From positions 558,001-622,000 of the forward strand of contig NZ_CP062983.1 in the NCBI RefSeq assembly GCF_015500095.1: DNA of 64,000 nt, in the 5' to 3' direction. Origin of the DNA: Phototrophicus methaneseepsis (GTDB lineage: Bacteria; Chloroflexota; Anaerolineae; Aggregatilineales; Phototrophicaceae). Under the pieces are notes generated by a model that searched no databases, had not been told where the DNA came from, and worked only from the letters and a program-made list of their open reading frames with translations. Below, piece after piece: positions 52,015-60,243 of the stretch. The first letter of the stretch is position 1. Every line of letters starts with the position of its first letter. A program made the translations under genes and the position numbers.

Positions 52015-54198
52015 ATGATGATGCCTCAAATCCGAACCAAGCAATTCAAGATACGCACGCTCATTCTGCTGCTCGCTTTAATCAGCCTGATGGTACCTAC
52101 CCTGGCACAGGACGAGGATGAAGGTCCCCAGGCGACAGGGGGCCAACCCTGGGACCTGAAAGAAGCCACCCAGGATGGGTTATTCATCTTCTATGACGCG
52201 CCCGCCGGGGCATCGACAACGGGCAAGCCCGTCGATGTCGGCGACTTTGACGGAGATGGATGTGGTGATCTCGCTATCACCGGGCAAAATGCCGCCCATG
52301 CGCTCGATGGTGTGTGGCGCGGTAGTGCGGGGCACGTGCGCATTGTGATGAACCTATGCAATATCACAGGGCAGATTGCTATCGACGATGTGCCAGCAGA
52401 CCAGACTGTATTCACGATCTTTGGCGCCTATGCTGGCGATATGGCTGGCACAGAGACGTACATCGCGGATTTCAATAACGATGGCTACGATGACTTGCTC
52501 TTCAGCGCGCAGAACAGCGACGGCCCCGTACAGCAGCGCTCCAACGCCGGGGCCGCGTATGTGCTCTTCGGCAGTGAGGACTTTGCCGAGCATGGTGATA
52601 TTGATCTGCGCACCCTCCCAGAGGACGTGATCGTCTTTTACGGAGCTTCCGCAGAAGACCGCCTGGGCCTATGGGTTGAAGGCGGCGACTTCGACGGGGA
52701 TGGCTACCATGATGTGCTGGTCGGGGCCAATCAGGCAGATGGCCTCAACAATGAACGCATCAACGCGGGCGAAGTATGGATCCTCTATGGCAGCGAAGAT
52801 ATGGCCGAGACATACGGGCAGGTCACGGACCTGGCAGAGCCGCCGGAAGATGCCACGCGCATCATCGGCGCGGATTATGATGATTTGATGGGGTCCTGTG
52901 TTTGGGGCGCTGATCTCAACGGCGATGGCTACGACGACGCTATCGTCAGTGCGGGCCTATGGCGGGCATCGTCCGGCGTGGGCGGGCTCTCCTTTGGCGG
53001 TGCGGATGGCCCTGCCAACCAGCGCTATAACAGCGGCGAGAGCTTCGTCATCTTCGGCGGAGAGGACCTGCGCGGCCAAGTCATCGACCTGGCAGAGAAA
53101 ATCGACGAAACAGGCGCGCCCATCGACGACAGCGTGACAGTCATCTATGGTGCTGATGCAAACGACCTGCTCGGCGAAGAAATCGCCACAGGTGATATGG
53201 ATGGTGATGGCATTTATGATCTCATCCTGGGCACGCTGGTGGGCGATGGCGCTGAAAATAACCTCGATGAAGCCGGAGAAGCCTGGATTATTTACACCCA
53301 TGCGCCTTTTGAGGGGCAGATGTTCGATTTAGCCGATGTAGACCCGGCGCGTGCTGTTGTCATCTTCCCAGATCAGGCTGATAGCAAAGCGGGCGACACA
53401 TTACGTGTGGATGACATCGATGGCGATGGCATTGCGGACATGTTCTATGGCGCGCCAGATTATGACGCAACGGGCTATGATGGCGTCCTACGCCCCAATA
53501 CTGGTATGTTGGCGGTCATCTTCGGCGAAGAAGGCGGCATTCCGCATGATGACGGGCGTATCCTGCTGTTCGACCCGCCCGCAGACCTGCGCGTGAAGGT
53601 GATTATCGGCCCGGAAGCCAACGATATGATGCCTTATGCCCTGGCAATCTATGATGTTGATGGGGATGGCGTCATTGACATCATACCCAACGCCATGGGT
53701 GGCGATGGTGCCCATAACGACCAGGTCAACGCCGGGGAAATCTTCGTCATTAACGGGGCTGAATTTTTATCTGATGCGCATAGCTACCAGGTCACAGCGC
53801 CAGAAGCAGACCCTGATGCGACCCCAGCATCAACGACAGAGGTAACCTCGGCCTATGCCACGGCAACCCCACACCTTGAAGCAACAGCCGTTACTTCCAA
53901 TGTGGGCGATGTCGAACAGGGACAGCGCAACTATGAAGAAACATGTGCCGGATGCCATGGCTTTACCGGGGAAGGCGTACCCGGTCTGGGCCTGCCCCTG
54001 GTGACGTCGCCACTGGTGCTTTACGCTTCCGATGCGGATTTACTCGCCTTCCTGCGAGAAGGACGCCCAGCAGATCACCCAGATAATACAGTCGGTATTT
54101 CCATGCCAGCCAGCGGTGGCCGCCCGGATTGGACCGATGAAGACCTGATGGACGTCATCGCTTATTTGCGCCAGATGCGTGACGAGTACGACGACTAA
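52015..54198 (+). CDS. Integrin-alpha-like FG-GAP propeller fused to C-terminal cytochrome c
   Basis: This 727-residue exported protein has a signal segment (about 12-32, ending near LAQDEDE). About seven FG-GAP/VCBS-type repeats (about 45-590) carry calcium-binding loops such as DFDGDGCGD, DFNNDGYDD, DFDGDGYHD, DLNGDGYDD, DMDGDGIYD, DIDGDGIAD and DVDGDGVID, as in integrin-alpha propellers. A linker leads to a class I cytochrome c domain (about 630-720) with haem site CAGCH at 644-648. A probable axial Met lies near VGISMPASG (about 697). FG-GAP propellers usually bind ligands or calcium, and cytochrome c moves electrons, so the fusion suggests a surface redox partner. It ends the four-gene exported block. 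Confidence 0.85.
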   Translation: MMMPQIRTKQFKIRTLILLLALISLMVPTLAQDEDEGPQATGGQPWDLKEATQDGLFIFYDAPAGASTTGKPVDVGDFDGDGCGDLAITGQNAAHALDGVWRGSAGHVRIVMNLCNITGQIAIDDVPADQTVFTIFGAYAGDMAGTETYIADFNNDGYDDLLFSAQNSDGPVQQRSNAGAAYVLFGSEDFAEHGDIDLRTLPEDVIVFYGASAEDRLGLWVEGGDFDGDGYHDVLVGANQADGLNNERINAGEVWILYGSEDMAETYGQVTDLAEPPEDATRIIGADYDDLMGSCVWGADLNGDGYDDAIVSAGLWRASSGVGGLSFGGADGPANQRYNSGESFVIFGGEDLRGQVIDLAEKIDETGAPIDDSVTVIYGADANDLLGEEIATGDMDGDGIYDLILGTLVGDGAENNLDEAGEAWIIYTHAPFEGQMFDLADVDPARAVVIFPDQADSKAGDTLRVDDIDGDGIADMFYGAPDYDATGYDGVLRPNTGMLAVIFGEEGGIPHDDGRILLFDPPADLRVKVIIGPEANDMMPYALAIYDVDGDGVIDIIPNAMGGDGAHNDQVNAGEIFVINGAEFLSDAHSYQVTAPEADPDATPASTTEVTSAYATATPHLEATAVTSNVGDVEQGQRNYEETCAGCHGFTGEGVPGLGLPLVTSPLVLYASDADLLAFLREGRPADHPDNTVGISMPASGGRPDWTDEDLMDVIAYLRQMRDEYDD

Positions 54199-54227
54199 CG
54201 TCTCTTATCTTGGTTAAACCGAACAGG

Positions 54228-55040
54228 TCAGCGCGCCATCTGCATCACGGTATACCAGCCGCGCCGACCTTGACGGGTAAAATCAACCACGCGGTAGCCC
54301 TGTTCAAAGGCTGGGACCAACTTCTCGCGCAGCGACTGCTGCCACTGCTTAGCAAGGGCAATATCTTGCTGTTTAATCGCCCCGATGCTCAAAGGGACTT
54401 CCGCAAAGTAAGCGGAATTTTCCAGCGGTCCCACATCATGACACAGCGGGAACCCTTGGCTATCCGTCGTCAGCAAAAAATGGTCTTCAGGGTAGGATGT
54501 GACGAGGGGCTGCGGCGGTTGCCCCGCCGAGAGGTCAATCACACGCGGATGATCCAGATCCCATGTCATCTCGAAGCGGTCTGTTTCCATGCCTGCATTG
54601 ATCGCATCGTTCATCGCGCCATATTGATTGACCATGTATTGCGCTGCTGTCGCGCCCAGATAACGCAGATTGAAATTGGCATTGCCGCTCTGGAGGGGGT
54701 CCGTCGTCCAGTTGATGCGCTTATAGCCGTGCGCTAAAGCCCAGTCTCGCTGCATGAATTTGAGCTTCTGGCCGATCTTCTGCCCCTGGTAAGCAGGCAG
54801 CGTCCCGGCCATGTGGGACCAGAGCAGCAGTTCATCGCCCTGGCGCGCTAATATAGCGAAGTTGAAGCTGATGAAACGGCCTTCATCGGCGGCAGCAAGG
54901 ATAACGCCGCCCGCATGGGCAATCGCCATCAACATATTATGCGGCGTACTGGCGCGATCCGTTGCATTCCAGACTTCCGCCTGCAAATCAACGATCTGCT
55001 CTAAATCTTCTGGTGAATGGAGTTCGTGGTAAGTGATCAT
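54228..55040 (-). CDS. GNAT-family predicted acetyltransferase
   Basis: This 270-residue cytoplasmic protein belongs to a COG3375-like group of predicted GNAT N-acetyltransferases. The acetyl-CoA region is LLLWSHMAGTLPAYQGQKIGQKLKFMQRDWALAHGYKRINWTTDPLQSGNANFNLRYLGATA, with the P-loop QKIGQKLK. The C-terminal half is a family-specific extension. Stop codons of this gene and the convergent cytochrome gene are 30 bases apart, with no terminator between. The acceptor is unknown. The start lacks a good ribosome site. Confidence 0.85.
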   Translation of the reverse strand: MITYHELHSPEDLEQIVDLQAEVWNATDRASTPHNMLMAIAHAGGVILAAADEGRFISFNFAILARQGDELLLWSHMAGTLPAYQGQKIGQKLKFMQRDWALAHGYKRINWTTDPLQSGNANFNLRYLGATAAQYMVNQYGAMNDAINAGMETDRFEMTWDLDHPRVIDLSAGQPPQPLVTSYPEDHFLLTTDSQGFPLCHDVGPLENSAYFAEVPLSIGAIKQQDIALAKQWQQSLREKLVPAFEQGYRVVDFTRQGRRGWYTVMQMAR

Positions 55041-55386
55041 TTACAAGGGTCCGTGGCGAGTTAAGGCCATTCAATGTATGCAACAATGATGACACTGGCT
55101 ATCAGGTCAGGGGCAGTCCGTATCACATGAGTGTGAACCCCACATCAAGCCGTATTTATGAAACAGTCCATAAAAAAGATTGTATGATCAACGCATTGTG
55201 TGATCCAATCATGGCAGGCTATTATAGCAACGGATGATGCGCCTACAAAAGAAAAATACACAAATTGTTGCAATTATTCCTGGGCAAGAATGCTAGAGCC
55301 AGCGATAATACAAACATCATACAATACATGTGACGCATAAAATATAACGTAGACAACGCACCCAGGCAGAGGGAGGGCATCGGCTT
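55041..55386. other. Intergenic region between divergent GNAT and RpiR genes
   Basis: About 350 bases, AT-rich near 55240-55350, hold no gene. A 5-3-5 palindrome AATTGTTGCAATT (55263-55275) could be an operator. GGAGGG stands before the RpiR start at 55372-55377. I see no firm promoter. Confidence 0.45.
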
Positions 55387-56274
55387 ATGAATGACCAGGG
55401 TACCGATGTATTGACACATATACGCACCCAATACGACTCGATGAGTAAGAGCCAGCAGCGCGTGGCGGAGTTCTTGCTGACGCACGGCCTCGATGTGGTG
55501 CACCTCTCTGCGGCGCGCATTGCAGAACTCGTCAACGTCAACCGTTCGACAGTGGTCAGGACAGCCCAGAGCCTGGGCTATGAAGGCTTCCCGGATTTAC
55601 AGGCCGATCTACAAGATCAGCTCCTAGGGCGGCTGACATCGCAGCAGCGCTTACAAACTGGTGCTCGCCAGCTCATGGTGGAGATTGAGCAGCAAAATAA
55701 CGGCACCGCCCAGGTCCTGCATACGATGCTGCGCTCGGAAATCAGCACCCTGAGCGCGGTTGTCCATAACATATCCGATAGCGAGTTCATCCAGGCGGCG
55801 GATATGATTGATGCCGCTGAGAAAGTCTATATCCTGGGGCTGCGAAATTCGCTGCCGTTGGCGCTCAATTTTGGGATGCTGCTGCGTTACGTCAAAACCA
55901 GCAGCGTGTTGGAACCCAACACGCGCACCATTCCCGATCAACTGGAAGCGCTCCAGCCAGAAGACCTGCTGTTTACGATCACCTACAGCCGCTATGCACG
56001 CGAAACACTCACCGCGATGGAATACGCCCAATCTATCGGCTCCAAAGTCATCACCATGACCGATAGCACGCTCTCCCCTGGGGCCAAACGGGCCGACCTG
56101 GCCTTGATTGTGCCGTTCCGCTTATGGTTATATGGCAATTCCCTGGCCTCTTACGCGGTGCTGAATGCACTCTTTGGCGCGCTGCTTGTGCGCCATACGG
56201 ATGAAGCACAGAACAAGCTGGATCACCTCGACCGCCTTTACGAAAAATTCCAGGTCTACGAAAACAAAGACTGA
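55387..56274 (+). CDS. MurR/RpiR-family transcriptional regulator (HTH plus SIS)
   Basis: This 295-residue regulator has an N-terminal HTH_6 domain (about 1-80: MSKSQQRVAEFLLTH, AARIAELVNVNRSTVVRTAQSLGYEGFPDLQADLQ) and a C-terminal SIS sugar-phosphate isomerase-like domain (about 120-260: AADMIDAAEKVYILGLRNSLPLALNF). RpiR proteins sense phospho-sugars or amino-sugar phosphates and control nearby sugar genes. GGAGGG lies eight bases before the ATG. A GH2 beta-mannosidase follows after 357 bases and an aldolase after that, so this gene probably controls the glycan locus. The ligand is unknown. Confidence 0.9.
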   Translation: MNDQGTDVLTHIRTQYDSMSKSQQRVAEFLLTHGLDVVHLSAARIAELVNVNRSTVVRTAQSLGYEGFPDLQADLQDQLLGRLTSQQRLQTGARQLMVEIEQQNNGTAQVLHTMLRSEISTLSAVVHNISDSEFIQAADMIDAAEKVYILGLRNSLPLALNFGMLLRYVKTSSVLEPNTRTIPDQLEALQPEDLLFTITYSRYARETLTAMEYAQSIGSKVITMTDSTLSPGAKRADLALIVPFRLWLYGNSLASYAVLNALFGALLVRHTDEAQNKLDHLDRLYEKFQVYENKD

Positions 56275-56631
56275 GACGCACGCTTGCATCATCAACCAAT
56301 AGCCTCGCCTGCATGAGCAGCACGTTTTAGAGCCAGCTTGCCATGCAGTGCTGCGGTTTACCTCCGATAGCCGCCATTCATATCCTCGTATCAGACGACT
56401 TGTCCTCAACATGTGTAACAATGATCACTCGCGGCATTGGTCACCATTGGCTTATCATTGAGAACGTCAAAAACCCACTTTTATAAGGCCAATTGCGTTT
56501 AACCGCGCGCGTGGCGCAGTATGATAGGAATGGGGCCAACCATAGCATAACAGGACAAATAGTCCTTTTATAAGATGCCCTGGCTGTATGGTGAAAAATA
56601 CTGTGCAGTCACACAACTGAGGAGACGTTTG
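56275..56631. other. Intergenic region upstream of the beta-mannosidase
   Basis: About 357 bases hold no gene. AGGAC-AAATA-GTCCT (56552-56566) is an inverted repeat about 65 bases before the beta-mannosidase start, in a suitable place for an operator or an early hairpin. A TATAAG lies just after it (56570-56575). Neither is proved. Confidence 0.4.
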
Positions 56632-59121
56632 ATGTTTGAACAATGGAAGTTGCAGCACTTTGACCCTGGCGCGGGTGAAGAAGCCGGGTGTGCTCGCAAA
56701 ACGTATGATGATGGGGATTGGCTACAAATTGATGTGCCGGGTGATGTCCACCGTACATTGATTGCCAATGGCGACATTCCAGACCCGTTCTATGACCAGA
56801 ATGAGCGTGAATGTGCCTGGATGGAAGAAAAAGAGTGGTGGTATCGGGTGCAGTTCGACGCACCGCAGGCCGCCCCTGCCGCCGATGAACGCTTGCAACT
56901 CGTCTTTAATGGCGTAGATACCTTCGCAACGATCTGGCTGAATGGCGAAAAACTCGGCCAGACGAATAACATGTTCCATCCCTGGGCTTATGATGTCACG
57001 GATAAGCTCCAATATGGGGAGAGCAATACCCTTGCAATTTGCTTCGATCCGCCGCTGAGCCACGTCACACAAGAAGAAATTGAAGCCGTTGGTTGGGGCC
57101 GCAACCCTGAGCGCGTCTATATGCGCAAAGCCCAATTCGGCTATGGATGGGATTGGGGGCCACGCCTGCCAACCATCGGCCTGTGGCTGCCTGTTGAACT
57201 GCGCTATGAACGTAAAGCCGCTATCGCAGGCACGCATTTCTATACATTGGAGCTTAACCAGACAGAAAACCAGGCTGTTGTCGCCCTCAAAGTAGAAGTA
57301 GACCGCTTCGCCACAGAGGAACCCCTCACCGCTACGCTGAAGCTAACAGGTGACAACACCATTGAAAAATCGCTGACTATCCAGGGCGATGCCGCTACGG
57401 CCTACCTGGTCATTGATGATCCCAAGCTGTGGTGGACGCACGACCTGGGCGAGCCATTCCTGTATACCCTGTCCGTCACACTGAGCCAGGGTGATGAAGA
57501 ACTGGCGACCCAAACGGAAAAAGTCGGCATTCGTACGATTGAGTTAGATGAATCTGTCGATACGGATGAACCAGGGACGCGCTTCTTCCGATTTGTGCTG
57601 AATGGGGTGCCTATCTTCGCCCGTGGGGCGGATTGGATCCCGGCGGATTCTTTCGTGGGGGCCATCCCGGATAGCCACTATCAAAAGCAGATCACCGCAG
57701 CCCGCGATGCAAATATGAATATGCTGCGCATCTGGGGTGGTGGCATTTATGAGCACGAACTGTTCTACGATCTCTGCGACGAAATGGGCATCCTCGTCTG
57801 GCAAGATTTCATGTTCGCCTGTGCACCCTACCCAGAAGACGAAGCCTTCGCGGAATCCGTCCGTGCAGAAGCCCTTTACCAGGTACGGCGCTTACGCAGT
57901 CGTGCATCCCTGGCACTGTGGTGTGGTAATAACGAAAATCAATGGCTGCATGAGCGCAATAATTGGCAAAAGGGCTACGAACAAGCCCCTGGCGCGCTCT
58001 ATTATCATCACATCCTGCCAGAGGTCGTCGCGGAGTGGGATGGGCACCGCGCTTACTGGCCCGGCAGCCCCTACGGTGGCAACGACCATTCCAGCATGCT
58101 GGATGGCAACCGTCACAACTGGGAAGTGTGGCACGGTAACGGCTATCACCGCCACTTTGGCGAAGAGCCAGCCCGTGATAATACGCCAGAAGCCGTCTCT
58201 TACCTGCGCTATGCGGAAGATATGGGCCGCTTCATCAGTGAATTTGGCATGCACGCCGCACCCGTCCGCGAAACCCTGGAACGTGTCATCCCGGAAGACC
58301 AACGCTATCATCATAGCCCCTCTATGGACCATCACAACAAAGATAATCCCAAGAATAAGGGCGATAACTTGATGATCGGTGTGACTGGCCTGCCAGAAAC
58401 GCTCGATGATTACATCGACTACAGCATGATTGCCCAGGCAGAAGGGCTGAAGTTCGGCATTGAGCACTTCCGTCAGCGCAAACCGCACTGCTCCGGCACG
58501 CTCATCTGGCAGTTCAATGACTGCTGGCCGGTGCTGAGCTGGAGCCTCGTCGATTATTATGGTTTCGGCAAGGCCAGCTATTACTATATGCGGCGGACCT
58601 TCGCCCCGGTGCTGGCATCATTCAAAGTGCGCGAAGACGATAAGGTCGAGTTGTGGGTCACGAATGACTCCCTGGAGACCATTCAGGATACCGCCGTCAT
58701 CACCCTGCGCACGTTTACAGGCCACATCCTGGCGGAAATTCACGAGCCTATCACAGTGGGCCCCAACCAGAGCAAGCGCATCCGCAGCCTGCCCGTCAAA
58801 GCGGGGAATGACCGTTATCTGATGGTGCACTCAACAAATGGCCTGTTCTACAGCAACCGCCATTTCTTCGTCATGGTCAAGGACCTGCAGCGCGATGTGG
58901 TCCCGGTATCTTTCAACGTGAAGGAAGTCTCACCCAACGAGTTGGAAGTCGAGCTCAGCGCAGAAGCATTCGCTTACTTCGTACATCTAAACGTCCCGCA
59001 CGAGTTCACCTACATCAGCGATAACTTCTTCGACCTGGAAGCAGGCGAAACCAAGGTCGTCCGTGTTGTAAATAACGCCTATACGCTATCCGCAGACGAC
59101 ATTACCATCAGCTATCGCTAA
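56632..59121 (+). CDS. GH2 beta-mannosidase
   Basis: This cytoplasmic protein of about 829 residues starts at the ATG at 56632 with GAGGAG seven bases upstream; in-frame residues before it are leader. The layout is the GH2 order: jelly-roll sugar-binding domain (about 1-170), immunoglobulin-like domain (about 170-290) and TIM barrel (about 290-620). C-terminal beta domains follow. The acid/base Glu435 lies in LWCGNNENQW and the nucleophile Glu537 in RFISEFGMHA, both typical of beta-mannosidases. No signal peptide is seen, so it acts on imported manno-oligosaccharides. It lies between an RpiR regulator and an aldolase. Confidence 0.93.
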   Translation: MFEQWKLQHFDPGAGEEAGCARKTYDDGDWLQIDVPGDVHRTLIANGDIPDPFYDQNERECAWMEEKEWWYRVQFDAPQAAPAADERLQLVFNGVDTFATIWLNGEKLGQTNNMFHPWAYDVTDKLQYGESNTLAICFDPPLSHVTQEEIEAVGWGRNPERVYMRKAQFGYGWDWGPRLPTIGLWLPVELRYERKAAIAGTHFYTLELNQTENQAVVALKVEVDRFATEEPLTATLKLTGDNTIEKSLTIQGDAATAYLVIDDPKLWWTHDLGEPFLYTLSVTLSQGDEELATQTEKVGIRTIELDESVDTDEPGTRFFRFVLNGVPIFARGADWIPADSFVGAIPDSHYQKQITAARDANMNMLRIWGGGIYEHELFYDLCDEMGILVWQDFMFACAPYPEDEAFAESVRAEALYQVRRLRSRASLALWCGNNENQWLHERNNWQKGYEQAPGALYYHHILPEVVAEWDGHRAYWPGSPYGGNDHSSMLDGNRHNWEVWHGNGYHRHFGEEPARDNTPEAVSYLRYAEDMGRFISEFGMHAAPVRETLERVIPEDQRYHHSPSMDHHNKDNPKNKGDNLMIGVTGLPETLDDYIDYSMIAQAEGLKFGIEHFRQRKPHCSGTLIWQFNDCWPVLSWSLVDYYGFGKASYYYMRRTFAPVLASFKVREDDKVELWVTNDSLETIQDTAVITLRTFTGHILAEIHEPITVGPNQSKRIRSLPVKAGNDRYLMVHSTNGLFYSNRHFFVMVKDLQRDVVPVSFNVKEVSPNELEVELSAEAFAYFVHLNVPHEFTYISDNFFDLEAGETKVVRVVNNAYTLSADDITISYR

Positions 59122-59164
59122 CGAGGTATCGTTCGTTATCGTTCAATCGCACGCTATCAAAATG

Positions 59165-59206
59165 ACCTCACCCCCGGTTGCCATATGATGGCGCTGAGGG
59201 TGAGGT
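59165..59206. other. Two-part hairpin between beta-mannosidase and aldolase genes
   Basis: The outer stem is ACCTCACCC/GGGTGAGGT (9 bp) and the inner stem GCCAT/ATGGC with a 3-base loop. No U-run follows. It could process or attenuate the transcript rather than end it. Confidence 0.45.
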
Positions 59207-59244
59207 GTGCGTATAAAATAACCCTAAGCTTATTTAAAAATAAT

Positions 59245-59269
59245 CATGCAAATACACCATGCAAATACA
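59245..59269. repeat. 12-bp direct repeat upstream of the aldolase gene
   Basis: CATGCAAATACA occurs at 59245-59256 and 59258-59269, one base apart, just before the ribosome site of the aldolase gene. Confidence 0.7.
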
Positions 59270-59283
59270 AAAAGAAGGGCCTT

Positions 59284-60174
59284 ATGATGAAGCTCAAGGG
59301 TGTCATCCCGCCAATGCTGACGCCATTATCCAATGGGGAAGTCGATGCTGAGGCGACCAAACGGCTCATTCATCATCTGATCGAAAGCGGCGTTGCCGGC
59401 ATTTTCGTCATGGGCAGCACAGGCGAAGGGCCCTGGCTCAACCAACATCAGCGCAAAGCCCTATTGGCCGCCACTGTCGATGCTGTGGATGGTCGCGTGC
59501 CGATCCTGGCCGGGGCGCTGGAACCGGGCACAGGCCCCACGCTGGAAGCGATCCAACTCATTGCAGGCTACGCCGTCGATGTGGTGGTGGTGGCAACACC
59601 TTATTACTTCCAGGCGGATGCGGCTACACAAGCCGAGCATGCGCGCATCATCGCTGACGAATCGCCCTTACCTGTGATGCTCTACAACATCCCTCAGATG
59701 ACGCACAATCCGCTGCGAGCAGAGACTGTCGCCCAACTGCTGGACCACGAAAACATCATCGGCATTAAAGACAGCCAGGGTGATTGGGCCAATTTTGAAG
59801 CCCTGCTCAAGCTTAAAGAACAACGTGCCGATTTCATCATCAGCCAGGGTGCGGAAGCACAGGGCGCACAATCCGCGCTCGCCGGGGCGGATGTCCTGGT
59901 ACCGGGGATTTCTAACCTCATCCCTGAGAAATTCGTCAGCGTGATGAACCAGGCCAGCTTAGGCCATACCGATGAAGTTCACGCGATGGCAGATGAGATC
60001 AGCGGTGTGATGAAAGGCATTTATGGCGATGGCTTCTGGCTGCCACGTATGAAATATGCGGCTTCGCTGCGCGGCTTTGGCGATGGCAGCCGTCTCGCGC
60101 CAGCGCCCCCCTTAGCAGAAGCCGAAAAAGAAGCTGTACGCAGTTATGTCGAGCGCTATCTCGATAAAACGTAA
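59284..60174 (+). CDS. DHDPS/N-acetylneuraminate-lyase superfamily aldolase
   Basis: This 296-residue protein has the (beta/alpha)8 class I aldolase fold. It carries the Schiff-base Lys162 in IIGIKDSQGDW, Tyr134 in VMLYNIPQMTHNP and the GSTGEGPWL carboxylate loop, all at the canonical superfamily positions. The Arg138 of true dihydrodipicolinate synthase (YNVPSRTG) is replaced (YNIPQMTH), so lysine synthesis is unlikely. The superfamily includes lyases for sialic acid and 2-keto-3-deoxy sugar acids. The start is at 59284 (AAGGG upstream); longer frames are leader. With a beta-mannosidase upstream, a keto-sugar acid substrate is reasonable but not shown. Confidence 0.9.
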   Translation: MMKLKGVIPPMLTPLSNGEVDAEATKRLIHHLIESGVAGIFVMGSTGEGPWLNQHQRKALLAATVDAVDGRVPILAGALEPGTGPTLEAIQLIAGYAVDVVVVATPYYFQADAATQAEHARIIADESPLPVMLYNIPQMTHNPLRAETVAQLLDHENIIGIKDSQGDWANFEALLKLKEQRADFIISQGAEAQGAQSALAGADVLVPGISNLIPEKFVSVMNQASLGHTDEVHAMADEISGVMKGIYGDGFWLPRMKYAASLRGFGDGSRLAPAPPLAEAEKEAVRSYVERYLDKT

Positions 60175-60192
60175 CGATAACACCTGAAAAGC

Positions 60193-60226
60193 AAAACGCC
60201 CCACAAAGTTAATGGGGCGTTTTTTA
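60193..60226. terminator. Bidirectional rho-independent terminator
   Basis: An 11-bp perfect stem, AAAACGCCCCA/TGGGGCGTTTT with a 9-base loop, is flanked by T runs on both strands. It serves the rightward aldolase and the leftward GH31 gene, which converge here. Confidence 0.9.
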
Positions 60227-60243
60227 TTTGAGCGAGTAAAGGC

